In this document: in pieces, positions 1 through 7,859 of the stretch | How positions within the stretch are numbered: the stretch's first letter is position 1 | Layout of the letters: every line of letters starts with the position of its first letter | Assembly: GCF_900103785.1 (NCBI RefSeq) | Contig: NZ_FNHE01000002.1 | Location: 124,001 to 188,000 of the forward strand | Source: Geodermatophilus siccatus | Lineage (GTDB): Bacteria; Actinomycetota; Actinomycetes; Mycobacteriales; Geodermatophilaceae | Direction of reading: 5' to 3' | DNA: 64,000 bases | Made by a program: the position numbers and the translations under genes | Notes under the pieces: model-generated | Databases searched by the model: none | The model's input: the letters and a program-made list of their open reading frames with translations, nothing else | What the model was told of the DNA's origin: nothing

Positions 1-907
1 CGGCGAACTCGAGGAACTCGTCGAGGTCGGTGTGGCCCCACACCCACAGCACGTGCTCCCAGTAGTGCGGCACCGGGCGCTCGCCCTCGCGCTGCCGCCG
101 CCGGCGCTGCACCGCACCCCAGTCGTGGTTGGCGCCCCAGGCCACGCAGAGGGCGAACCGCTCCTCGAACGCGGCCGCGCGCGGGGCGTAGTAGCCGCCC
201 AGCGACCAGCCGACGATGCCGATGCGGGAGGCGTCCACGTCGGCCCGCTGCTCCAGCCAGTCGACGGCCGCGCCGGCCCACACCTCGGTGTCGATCCGCG
301 CGGTCAGGCCCTGGAGGCGCAGGGCCTCGCCGGTGCCGGGCTGGTCGAGCATCAGGCAGGAGATGCCGCGGGCGGCCAGCTCCTCCCAGTGGCCCGAGGC
401 GTACATGTGCTCCTTGGTGGAGTCCAGCCCGTTGACCAGCACGACCACCGGCGCGGGACCGTCGTCGGTGGCCGGCGCGGCGCTGAAGTAGGCCGGCAGC
501 GTCGTCCCCTCGTAGGGGATCGTCACCCGGGACACCCGCGGGCTGTGCGTCTCGAACGCCTTCTGCGCGATCTCCAGCATCCGCCGGTAGGTCGGCACGC
601 GGTTCGGGTCGGAGTGGGCGAGCATCCGCTCGGCCTGGGCCAGGTAGTTGCTGGCGCGGGACCACAGTTGACCGGCGGTGCGGGTGTGGCCGGCCTTCTC
701 GGCCTGCTCGGCCTGGTCGACGAGCTGGTCGGTCAGCGCGGTCCAGGCGCGCAGGAAGTCCGGCGTCCCGGCGTCCTCACCGGCGTCAGCGGCGTCCTTG
801 ATCGGGCGGCACGCCCGGTCGACCTCGTCGATGAGCCCGCCGGAGTTCAGGGTCGCGACGACGCTGAGGTTCCAGGTGTAGGGGCCGGTGGGGAAGTACT
901 CGAACAC
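1..907 (-). CDS. Alpha/beta hydrolase, FrsA/DUF1100-like (C-terminus outside window)
   Basis: The last gene of a catabolic operon, cut by the window edge after about 302 codons. A helical N-terminal part of about 130 residues precedes an alpha/beta hydrolase core with a nucleophile elbow GWSLGG near residue 235. This layout fits the FrsA and 2,6-dihydropseudooxynicotine hydrolase group, which cleaves C-C or ester bonds next to a ketone. The GTG start is chosen because AGAGGA lies five bases upstream. It begins 17 bases after the FAH gene, so co-transcription is likely. The substrate is unknown; a ring-cleavage product is inferred from the neighbours. Confidence 0.85.
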   Translation of the reverse strand, partial: MFEYFPTGPYTWNLSVVATLNSGGLIDEVDRACRPIKDAADAGEDAGTPDFLRAWTALTDQLVDQAEQAEKAGHTRTAGQLWSRASNYLAQAERMLAHSDPNRVPTYRRMLEIAQKAFETHSPRVSRVTIPYEGTTLPAYFSAAPATDDGPAPVVVLVNGLDSTKEHMYASGHWEELAARGISCLMLDQPGTGEALRLQGLTARIDTEVWAGAAVDWLEQRADVDASRIGIVGWSLGGYYAPRAAAFEERFALCVAWGANHDWGAVQRRRRQREGERPVPHYWEHVLWVWGHTDLDEFLEFA

Positions 908-924
908 GGGGTTCCTCTTTTCGA

Positions 925-1893
925 TCAGGCGGTGCGCGTGCGTGCGCGGGAACGGGGCCGCGCCGGGCGGACGGGCGGCAGCTCGACGCCCTCGACGACG
1001 CGGTTGCGGATGGTGCCGATGCCCTCGACGGTCATCTCGACGACGTCCCCGGGCGCCAGCGGCGGGGGAGCGGCGTCACCGCGGCGGCCCCACAGCTCGG
1101 CCAGGCAGCCGCCGTTGCCGCAGGTGCCCGAGCCGAGCACGTCGCCGGCGCGGACCTCCGTCCCGCGGGAGGCGTAGCTGATCAGCTCCTCGAACGGCCA
1201 GCCCATGTTCGACAGCAGGTCCCGGCCGACCTCGACGCCGTTGACCGACACCCGCATGCCCAGGGCGAGGAAGCCCTCGTCGTCCCGGTACGGCTCCAGT
1301 TCGTCGGCGGTGACCAGCCACGGCCCCAGCGTGGTGGCCGAGTCCTTGCCCTTGGCCGGGCCGAGGTTGACCTTCATCTCCCGGGCCTGCAGGTCACGGG
1401 CCGACCAGTCGTTGAGCACCGTGTAGCCGAAGACGCGCTCGCGGGCCTGCTCCGGCGTCAGCGAGGCGCCGTCCCTCCCCACGACGACGGCGACCTCGAG
1501 CTCGAAGTCGAAGCGCTGCGAGCCCGGCGGCAGCGGGACGTCGTCGTACGCGCCGACCAGCGCGTAGGGGTTGGTGAAGTAGAACGTCGGCGCCTGGTAC
1601 CACTCGTCGACCACACCGGCGACGCCGTCGATCGCCTTGCGCACACCCTCGACGTGCTCCTCGAACGCGACGAAGTCGCGCACCGTCGGCGCCTGCAGCG
1701 GCGGCAGCAGCCGCACGCTCCCGACCGGCACCGCCGGGCCGCGCAGCGCCTCGGCGCCCGCCTCCAGCGCGGCGGGCAGCCCCGCGCGGACGAGGTCGAG
1801 CACCGTCGTCCGCGCGGGGAGCTCGTGCAGCCCGTCGTCCCCCACGACGCCGGCGCGCACCCGGCCGTCCGCCTCCCAGGTGGCGAGGCGCAT
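925..1893 (-). CDS. Fumarylacetoacetate hydrolase family protein
   Basis: A 322-residue FAH-family protein. After a short N-terminal domain it shows the FAH core, including FDFELEVAVVVG with an acidic metal ligand, DWSARDLQ, and the C-terminal GSGTCGNGGCLAELWG block. The family acts on 1,3-diketones and on 2-oxo-pent-4-enoate or oxalocrotonate-type products of meta cleavage, with Mg2+ or Mn2+. Its ATG shares one base with the TGA of the dioxygenase gene (TGATG), so the two are probably translationally coupled. Hydrolase, hydratase or decarboxylase activity cannot be told apart from sequence. Confidence 0.9.
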   Translation of the reverse strand: MRLATWEADGRVRAGVVGDDGLHELPARTTVLDLVRAGLPAALEAGAEALRGPAVPVGSVRLLPPLQAPTVRDFVAFEEHVEGVRKAIDGVAGVVDEWYQAPTFYFTNPYALVGAYDDVPLPPGSQRFDFELEVAVVVGRDGASLTPEQARERVFGYTVLNDWSARDLQAREMKVNLGPAKGKDSATTLGPWLVTADELEPYRDDEGFLALGMRVSVNGVEVGRDLLSNMGWPFEELISYASRGTEVRAGDVLGSGTCGNGGCLAELWGRRGDAAPPPLAPGDVVEMTVEGIGTIRNRVVEGVELPPVRPARPRSRARTRTA

Positions 1894-2831
1894 CAGACGG
1901 GCGGGGCCACGAACAGGCCCTTGTCCGGGTCGTTGAACGACCTCCTCGCCACGAACTCGTTCATCGCGTTCGCCGTGCCCCACTGGTCGCTGACCTCGGG
2001 GTTCGAGAAGTCGTAGAGATGCGGGTGCCAGGTGTCCTCGTCGACCGTCTCGAGCTCGGTCGTGTACTCGACGGTGTTGCCGTGCGGGTCGAGGAAGTAG
2101 CTGAAGGTGTTGTTCCCGGCCATGTGGCGGCCCGGGCCCCAGATCTTCTCGACGCCCCGGCGCAACAGCCGCCCGGTGCCGCGCATGTACTCGTCGATGC
2201 CGCGCAGCTCGAAGCTGGCGTGGTGCAGCGAGGCGTGCGGGCCGCGGGCGATCGCCATGGAGTGGTGCCAGGCGTTGGTCCGCAGGAACCACATCATGTT
2301 GCCCATCCGCGGGTGCATCAGCGTGTCCGAGAGGGCGAAGGACAGGTGCTTCTCGTAGAAGGCGACCGTGCCCTCCGGGTCGGCGGAGTTGACCACCACG
2401 TGCGAGAGGCGCACCGGGATGGACTCGCCCGCCTCGACCGGCCGGTGCCGCCGCACCGCGACGTCGGAGCTGACCTCGATCGTGCGGCCCTCGTTGTCGA
2501 AGAACCGGAAGCCGTAGCCGCCGCCGGGGGTCTGCAGGTCGCGCGGCTCGTGCACCAGCTGCACGCCGTCGCGGGCCAGGCTGCCGGCCAGCGTGTCGAC
2601 GTCGGTGCGGCTCGCGGCGCCGAAGCTGATCAGGTCGATCCGCTTGTCGGGAGCCTCGCGCAGCCGGACGACGTACTGCTCCGGCGAGCCCTCGGCGGCG
2701 AGGAAGGCCAGCCCCGAGTCGGTGTGCTCGGCGGTCAGGCCCCAGGTGGAGGTGAAGAAGTCCTGCTGGATGCGCAGGTCGGGCACGGCGAGGTCGACGT
2801 GCCGCAGGTGGGTGATCAGGCGCTGGGGCAT
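1893..2831 (-). CDS. Extradiol ring-cleavage dioxygenase (two VOC domains)
   Basis: A 312-residue type I extradiol dioxygenase with tandem vicinal-oxygen-chelate domains. The second domain carries the expected Fe(II) ligands: His in RLSHVVVNS, His in LHHASFEL and Glu in GNTVEYTTE. It would cleave a catechol-type ring next to the two hydroxyls. AGGAGA upstream of the ATG fixes the start. The FAH gene overlaps it downstream, and the FAD monooxygenase lies upstream across a 92-base gap that holds a large hairpin. The natural catechol is not identifiable; 2,3-dihydroxybiphenyl-like and catechol-like substrates are both possible. Confidence 0.88.
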   Translation of the reverse strand: MPQRLITHLRHVDLAVPDLRIQQDFFTSTWGLTAEHTDSGLAFLAAEGSPEQYVVRLREAPDKRIDLISFGAASRTDVDTLAGSLARDGVQLVHEPRDLQTPGGGYGFRFFDNEGRTIEVSSDVAVRRHRPVEAGESIPVRLSHVVVNSADPEGTVAFYEKHLSFALSDTLMHPRMGNMMWFLRTNAWHHSMAIARGPHASLHHASFELRGIDEYMRGTGRLLRRGVEKIWGPGRHMAGNNTFSYFLDPHGNTVEYTTELETVDEDTWHPHLYDFSNPEVSDQWGTANAMNEFVARRSFNDPDKGLFVAPPV

Positions 2832-2849
2832 GGGGGGTCTCCTGGATCG

Positions 2850-2913
2850 GCGCGAGATCTGCACAGTGGCGCCGTTCAGCGGTCCGAAGGCAGCCACTGC
2901 GCAGATCTCGCGC
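2850..2913. repeat. Long hairpin inside the catabolic operon
   Basis: Two 21-base arms (2850-2870 and 2893-2913) are inverted copies with a single mismatch, separated by 22 bases. Each arm contains GAGATCTGC. The structure fills the gap between the FAD monooxygenase and the dioxygenase of an otherwise tight operon. It could reduce read-through, stabilise an mRNA end, or be a dispersed palindromic element. There is no T-run on either side. Confidence 0.75.
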
Positions 2914-2923
2914 GGGGACGGGC

Positions 2924-4054
2924 TCAGGCGGGTCGGGCGACGAGGTGGGCGATCGAGCGCATGAGGCCCGGGATGTCGCCCCGGACGTGGTCGATCTGCC
3001 ACTGCGCGAGCTGGTTGGAGGCCTCGACGACGGTCCTCGCGCGGTCGAACCGGCGGGCGGAGAAGGCGTCCCACAGGTCCTGGTCGAGGACGTCGCGCTC
3101 GAGGAGGAGCTCGGTGAGGACGACGGCGTCCTCCAGGGCCTGGGCCCCGCCCTGCGCGATCGTCGGCGGGCAGGTGTGCGCCGCGTCGCCGATCAGCACG
3201 ACCCGGCCGCGGTTCCACGGCGCCGGCAGCACGTGCGTCTCGAACCAGGTGTAGTTCACCCGGGACGGGTCGGTGAGCGTCTCCCGGATCTCGTCCCACG
3301 GGCCGTGGTAGGCCCGCGACAGCTGCTTCACCGTGGCCAGCTGCTCCTCGGGCGAGAGCGCGCTGCGGTCCTGCGCGTCCTCGACGATGTAGGCGTAGAG
3401 CGAGTCCTCGCCGGTCGGGCAGTAGCCCGCGATGTAGGACGGCCCGCCGTAGTAGAGGTCGGTGCGGGTGACGCTCGCCGGCCGCGGCCCGAACGCGCGC
3501 CAGATGCCCATGCCGACCGACGTCGTCTCCAGGTCGATGCCGAGCGCGCGCCGGGTCCACGACCGGATGCCGTCGGCGCCGACGACCAGGTCGTAGCGGT
3601 TGCTCGAGCCGTCGGTGAACGTGACGTCCACGCCTGCGTGGTCCTGCCGGAGCTCGGTGTGCGTCGTCCCGAAGCGGACCTTCACGCCCACCGCGGTCGC
3701 CCGATCGACCAGGATCCGCGCCAGCTGTGGGCGCGGCATGCCCATGACGGCCGGCAGGTCGGGCCCGCCGGTCCTCGCGTCGGGGATCTCGGCGACGACG
3801 GTGCCGGCCGGGTCGGGGGCACGGATGCCGGTGACGTCGAACGCGTAGCCGGCCGCCTGCACCTCGTCCCAGACGCCGAGCGTGCGCAGCTCGCGCAGCG
3901 CGTTGCCCTGGAGGGTGATGCCGGAGCCGATCGCCGCGGCGTCGGGCTTGACCTCGACCAGGTCGACGGCGACCCCGGACTCGGCCAGACGGATGGCGGT
4001 GGCGGCCCCGGCGAGGCCGCTGCCGACGACCAGGACGCTGTTCACGGCGGGCAC
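2924..4054 (-). CDS. FAD-dependent aromatic-ring monooxygenase
   Basis: A 376-residue class A flavoprotein monooxygenase of the salicylate or 6-hydroxynicotinate hydroxylase type. It has the Rossmann fingerprint VVGSGLAGAATAIRLAE at the N-terminus, a VVGADGIRS block (the DG motif) mid-protein, and LIGDAAHTCPPTIAQGG (the GD motif) binding the FAD ribityl. It would hydroxylate an activated aromatic acid or phenol using NAD(P)H and O2, supplying the diol for the dioxygenase. The GTG start follows GGAGG by five bases. It lies nine bases after the cyclase-family gene. The substrate is not identifiable. Confidence 0.88.
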   Translation of the reverse strand: MPAVNSVLVVGSGLAGAATAIRLAESGVAVDLVEVKPDAAAIGSGITLQGNALRELRTLGVWDEVQAAGYAFDVTGIRAPDPAGTVVAEIPDARTGGPDLPAVMGMPRPQLARILVDRATAVGVKVRFGTTHTELRQDHAGVDVTFTDGSSNRYDLVVGADGIRSWTRRALGIDLETTSVGMGIWRAFGPRPASVTRTDLYYGGPSYIAGYCPTGEDSLYAYIVEDAQDRSALSPEEQLATVKQLSRAYHGPWDEIRETLTDPSRVNYTWFETHVLPAPWNRGRVVLIGDAAHTCPPTIAQGGAQALEDAVVLTELLLERDVLDQDLWDAFSARRFDRARTVVEASNQLAQWQIDHVRGDIPGLMRSIAHLVARPA

Positions 4055-4063
4055 GGCGGCCTC

Positions 4064-5050
4064 CTACTTGACGGCGATCGGGTTGACCGGGGCGCCGACG
4101 GCGCCGGTCACGGGCAGGGGGGCGGCGGTGAGGAGGAAGTCCCACACGCCGTCGGCGGCGCAGTCGGCCGCGAGCGCGTCGAGGTCCCACATCTCGCCGA
4201 TGAACAGGCCCGTGTGCGGGATGGCGACCTGGTGCAGCGGCTGGAAGGCGACGTCGAACTCGTTGGGGCGGACCTCGAAGCCCCAGGTGTCGGTGGCGAC
4301 GCCGGCGACCTCGGTGCCGTGCAGCCAGTCGGCGGTGGTGAAGGACAGTCCCGGGGAGTCCCCGCCGGCGTAGTCGCCCCAGCCCTCCCGCCGCGCCCGG
4401 GCCAGCCGGCCGGTGCGCACCAGCAGCAGGTCGCCGCGGCCGACCCGGGCGCTCCCGCCCTGGGCGGCGACGGTGGCCTCGAGGTGCGCGGGGGTGATCG
4501 CGAAGCCGTCGGGCAGTTCGCCGTCGGTGCCGATCGCGCGGCCGACGTCGAGCAGCACGCCGCGTCCGGTGATCAGGGCGGCGACCGTCTCGATGCCGGT
4601 CACGCCGTCGCCCTCGCTGGTGACGACGTCGCCGGCGCGGCGGCCGTTGTACGCGGTGCCGTGGTCGAAGATGTGGCCGAGGCCGTCCCACTGGGTGGAG
4701 GCCTGCAGCGGCATGAAGACCACGTCGTCGGCGCCGCCGAGGCCGTGCGGGAAGCCCTGGCCGCGCTCGGCGTCCAGGCCGGTGTCGAGCATCGTGTGCA
4801 CCGGGTTGGTGCGCCGCCGCCAGCCCCTCTGCGGGCCGTTGGCGTCGAACGACTGCGCCAGCGAGAAGCTCACGCCCCGGCGCACCAGCCGCGCGCCCTC
4901 CACCCGCTTGGTCTCGTCGAGGAAGTTCAGCGTGCCGAGGACGTCGTCGGCACCCCAGCGGCCCCAGTTGGAGCAGCGCTTCGCGGCGGCGGCGATGGCG
5001 CCCTCCGGGTCGGTGCGGTCGAGCTCCGGGGGTGTGGTGGCGGCGGTCAC
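4064..5050 (-). CDS. Cyclase-family (kynurenine formamidase-like) hydrolase
   Basis: A protein of about 328 residues in the cyclase/hydrolase family (PF04199), related to kynurenine formamidase and isatin hydrolase. It shows QWDGLGHIFDHG, a variant of the metal-binding HxGTHxD region, and a downstream HTGLFIGEMWDLD segment. Such enzymes hydrolyse amides or lactams, so it may open a cyclic precursor. It is the first gene of the minus-strand operon. I place the start at GTG 5050: an in-frame ATG at 5110 exists, but the extra 20 codons have clearly lower third-position G+C and cover the LysR operator. Neither start has a good ribosome site. Confidence 0.82.
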   Translation of the reverse strand: MTAATTPPELDRTDPEGAIAAAAKRCSNWGRWGADDVLGTLNFLDETKRVEGARLVRRGVSFSLAQSFDANGPQRGWRRRTNPVHTMLDTGLDAERGQGFPHGLGGADDVVFMPLQASTQWDGLGHIFDHGTAYNGRRAGDVVTSEGDGVTGIETVAALITGRGVLLDVGRAIGTDGELPDGFAITPAHLEATVAAQGGSARVGRGDLLLVRTGRLARARREGWGDYAGGDSPGLSFTTADWLHGTEVAGVATDTWGFEVRPNEFDVAFQPLHQVAIPHTGLFIGEMWDLDALAADCAADGVWDFLLTAAPLPVTGAVGAPVNPIAVK

Positions 5051-5076
5051 GGCTCCCACGGTCGAGGGAGCCGACC

Positions 5077-5102
5077 CATCAGGGAAGACCAGATGGGTGA
5101 TG
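5077..5102. promoter_or_regulatory. Predicted LysR-type operator, site 1
   Basis: CATCAGGGA, eight bases, then TGGGTGATG. Inside it ATC and GAT are separated by exactly 11 bases, the classic LysR T-N11-A layout, and CCCATC/GATGGG (5075-5097) is an inverted repeat. It lies in the divergent space between the operon and the LysR gene. The same outer pattern recurs before the MFS gene. Confidence 0.7.
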
Positions 5103-5134
5103 CCGGTCATCGACGCGGCTTATGGTCCCGCGCT

Positions 5135-6055
5135 GTGAACCTGGCCAACCTGGACCTCAACCTGCTGGTGTCCCTGGACGCGCTGCTCGAGCAGCGCAGC
5201 GTCACACGCGCCGCCCAGCAGCTGGGGCTGAGCCAGCCGGCGCTGTCGGCGTCCCTGGCCCGGCTGCGCCGGCACTTCGGGGACGAGCTGCTGTCCCGGG
5301 TCGGCAACGCCTACCGGCTGACGCCGCTGGCCGCACAGCTGCGGCCGCGGGTGCGCCTGGCGCTCGACGGCGTGGAACGGGTGTTCAGCGCGCAGCCGGA
5401 GTTCGACCCGGCCGAGTCGACCCGCGAGTTCTCCGTCCTGGTGAGCGACTACGGGTGCGCCGTCCTGGGGGACACGCTGGCCCAGCTGCTGTCGGAGGAG
5501 GCGCCGTCGGCCCGGCTGCGGCTGGCCCACAACACCCCCGACGCGGTCGACCAGGCGCAGCAGACGCTGCTGAGCACCGACCTGCTGGTGCTGCCGCACG
5601 GCTTCGTCACCGACCTGCCGCACGCCGACCTGCACCGGGACCGGTGGGTGCTCGTGGTCTCGGCGGACAACGCCGAGGTGGGGGAGGCGCTCACGGTCGA
5701 GCAGCTGCGGACGATGCCGTGGGTGGCGACCTACCACGGGCCCACGGCGTCCACCCCGGCCGCACGGCAGATGCGGATGCTCGGCATCGAGCCGCGGGTC
5801 CAGGTGGTGACCGAGAGCTTCCTGACCGTGCCGGGACTGGTGGCCGGCAGCGACCGGATCGCGCTGCTGCAGGAGCGGCTGGTGCAGCTGCTGCCGCTGA
5901 GCGCCGGCGTCCGGGCGCTGCCCCCGCCCTTCGACGCCGGTCCACTGGTCGAGGCCATGTGGTGGCACCCGGTCTACGACCGCGACCTCGAGCACGAGTT
6001 CTTCCGGGACCTCGTGCGGCGCGCCGCCCACCAGGCCACCGAACCGGTGCTGTGA
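5135..6055 (+). CDS. LysR-family transcriptional regulator
   Basis: A 306-residue LysR protein. The N-terminal winged helix-turn-helix reads SVTRAAQQLGLSQPALSAS and is followed by the co-inducer binding domain. It is divergent from the aromatic catabolic operon and followed by an MFS transporter, the usual position of a local activator. The GTG at 5135 has no Shine-Dalgarno; a TATGGT hexamer ends eight bases upstream, so a leaderless transcript is likely. It probably binds sites 1 and 2, controlling the operon, itself and the transporter. The inducer is unknown. Confidence 0.92.
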   Translation: MNLANLDLNLLVSLDALLEQRSVTRAAQQLGLSQPALSASLARLRRHFGDELLSRVGNAYRLTPLAAQLRPRVRLALDGVERVFSAQPEFDPAESTREFSVLVSDYGCAVLGDTLAQLLSEEAPSARLRLAHNTPDAVDQAQQTLLSTDLLVLPHGFVTDLPHADLHRDRWVLVVSADNAEVGEALTVEQLRTMPWVATYHGPTASTPAARQMRMLGIEPRVQVVTESFLTVPGLVAGSDRIALLQERLVQLLPLSAGVRALPPPFDAGPLVEAMWWHPVYDRDLEHEFFRDLVRRAAHQATEPVL

Positions 6056-6087
6056 CGCCCCCGGCCATCGACGCCACTGATGATCGT

Positions 6088-6113
6088 CATCAGGGATCCG
6101 TCCTTCCCTGATG
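6088..6113. promoter_or_regulatory. Predicted LysR-type operator, site 2
   Basis: CATCAGGGA, eight bases, then TCCCTGATG: a perfect nine-base inverted repeat with the same CATCA/TGATG ends and spacing as site 1. A second overlapping palindrome, TGATGATCGTCATCA, lies at its left edge. It ends 73 bases upstream of the MFS start, a normal distance for LysR recruitment sites. Confidence 0.65.
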
Positions 6114-6186
6114 CGCCGGGGCCCGAACACACTGCCTCGCCAGTGATGCCGGTCACCGGACCGGCGCTCGTCCCCCGGAGCAGCCC

Positions 6187-7422
6187 GTGTCCGAGCACGT
6201 CCTCGACCCCGCCGGGGTCGCCCGCGAGCCCCTCGCCGGGGAGGTGGCCCCCGACCCCGCGACGGGCCGTCCCGCCGGCCGGGCGCAGGCCCTCGTCCTC
6301 CTGTTCTCCAGCTGCCTGGCGGTGCTCGGGGCGGTGTTGCTCGCGCCGGTGCTCCCGCGCGTCCAGGACGCCTTCGCGAGCACCCCCGGCGTCGAGACCC
6401 TGACCCCGGTCGTGCTGACCGCACCCGCCCTGGTGATCGGGCTGACCGCGATGGTCGCCGGGCGCATCGTCGACCGGGTCGGGCGCAAGCGGCTGCTGGT
6501 CGGCGCGCTGGTCGCCTACGCCGTCGTGGGCACCGCGCCGCTGTGGCTGCCGTCCCTGCAGCTCATCGTGGCCAGCCGGGTGCTCCTCGGTCTCACCGAG
6601 GCGGCGATCATGACCTGTTGCACCACGCTGCTCGCCGACTACTTCCACGGCTCGCAGCGGGAGCGCTACTTCGGCCTCCAGGTCGTCTTCACGACCGTCG
6701 CCGCCACCCTCTTCTTCGGCCTCGGTGGCGCACTCGCGGCGCAGGACTGGCGGACGCCGTTCTGGCTCTACGCCGTCAGCCTGCCGCTGGCCCTCCTCGC
6801 CGCGAGGTACGTGTGGCAGCCCGCGCCCCAGGCCCGGGCGCACGCTCCGGAACTGCCGCCGCTGCCGTGGCGGCAGCTGGCCGCACCCGTCGGCGTGACG
6901 CTGCTCGGTGGGCTGGTCTTCTACGTCCTCGTCGTCCAGCTCTCGTTCGTGCTCGACGGCATCGGCGTCGTCTCGACGGCCACCCTCGGCGCCGCCAGCG
7001 CGATCGCCTCGCTCGGCACCGCGATCGGGGCCTTCCTCTTCGGCCGGCTCGCGAGGCTGGGCCCCGCGGTCACCGTGCCGCTGGCCTTCGGAGTGTCCGG
7101 GGTGGGGATCGTCGGCATGGGCCTGGCGGCCACCGTCCCGCTGGTCGTCGTCTCCGCCGTCGTCACCGGCTTCGGCAACGGCCTGCTGCTGCCGTCGCTG
7201 CTGACCTGGGCGCTGGGCTCGCTGGCCTTCGAGCAGCGCGGCCGCGGGACCGGCGTGTGGACGTCGGCGCTCTTCCTCGGCCAGTTCGTCTGCCCGCTGG
7301 TCGTCCTGGCGCTCAGCGGTGCCGTCCGCGGGCTGGGCCCCGCGCTGGTCGTCGTGGGCGCCGTGTCCCTCGCCACGGCCGCCGGGGTGCGTTCCGGAGG
7401 TCGGCTGACCGGGCGCCGGTGA
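6187..7422 (+). CDS. MFS transporter
   Basis: A 411-residue major facilitator protein with about 12 hydrophobic segments after a polar N-terminus of about 35 residues. It has the signature loop GRIVDRVGRKRLL between helices 2 and 3. It probably imports the substrate of the neighbouring catabolic operon or exports a toxic intermediate, inferred from the shared operator. GGAG lies six bases before the GTG start. Direction and substrate cannot be read from the sequence. Confidence 0.88.
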   Translation: MSEHVLDPAGVAREPLAGEVAPDPATGRPAGRAQALVLLFSSCLAVLGAVLLAPVLPRVQDAFASTPGVETLTPVVLTAPALVIGLTAMVAGRIVDRVGRKRLLVGALVAYAVVGTAPLWLPSLQLIVASRVLLGLTEAAIMTCCTTLLADYFHGSQRERYFGLQVVFTTVAATLFFGLGGALAAQDWRTPFWLYAVSLPLALLAARYVWQPAPQARAHAPELPPLPWRQLAAPVGVTLLGGLVFYVLVVQLSFVLDGIGVVSTATLGAASAIASLGTAIGAFLFGRLARLGPAVTVPLAFGVSGVGIVGMGLAATVPLVVVSAVVTGFGNGLLLPSLLTWALGSLAFEQRGRGTGVWTSALFLGQFVCPLVVLALSGAVRGLGPALVVVGAVSLATAAGVRSGGRLTGRR

Positions 7423-7438
7423 CCCACCGGCCCGCGGC

Positions 7439-7843
7439 TCACGACGCGTCGAAGAGGGTCACCTCGTCCGGCCGCGCGGGAAACGGGTTGGCCCACTCCG
7501 ACGGCGTGCCGGTGATCGGCTGGGCGTCGGTCACGACCACGAAGGGGGTGCCCGGGTAGACGGCGAGCACCCGGGTGGTCGAGGTCAGCGTCTCGGTGCG
7601 CTCGATCAGCTCACCGCGCCGGAGCTGCTGCGTCCTCCGCTCGCCACGCAGTTCCGCTCCGACCTCGGCGACCCACCGGGCGCCGTCCTGCTCGAAGGCG
7701 ATCGCGCGTACGCGCCGTCCCGGGGGAGCCGGCTCGCAGCCGGCGAACTCGGCCAGGGCCTCGTACAGCCGCTCGGCCTGCTCGTCGTCGCTCGCCCGGG
7801 GGAGGAAGAAGGCCACCACGTCCGTCATCCTCGCCGTCGGCAC
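7439..7843 (-). CDS. Hypothetical protein, 134 residues
   Basis: I do not recognise a family. It is a soluble, mixed alpha/beta sequence with no membrane segment or cysteine pair, with coding-like third positions throughout. It begins with FFLPRASDDEQAERLYEALAEFAG, suggesting an N-terminal helix. It lies 16 bases after the isochorismatase-like gene on the same strand, so the two are probably one transcript. An ATG at 7828 is an alternative start; neither start has a clear ribosome site. Confidence 0.6.
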   Translation of the reverse strand: MPTARMTDVVAFFLPRASDDEQAERLYEALAEFAGCEPAPPGRRVRAIAFEQDGARWVAEVGAELRGERRTQQLRRGELIERTETLTSTTRVLAVYPGTPFVVVTDAQPITGTPSEWANPFPARPDEVTLFDAS

Positions 7844-7859
7844 CGACAGGCCGGGGCGG

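Noticed and set aside
32-1177. Long plus-strand open frame opposite the first hydrolase and FAH genes
   Set aside because: Low-complexity Arg/Gly/Val/Pro translation typical of antisense frames in G+C-rich DNA; the minus strand encodes recognisable enzymes with ribosome sites.
2945-5134. Plus-strand extension of the LysR frame upstream of 5135
   Set aside because: Antisense to the cyclase and monooxygenase genes and of biased composition; the LysR fold starts at NLANLDLNLL just after GTG 5135.
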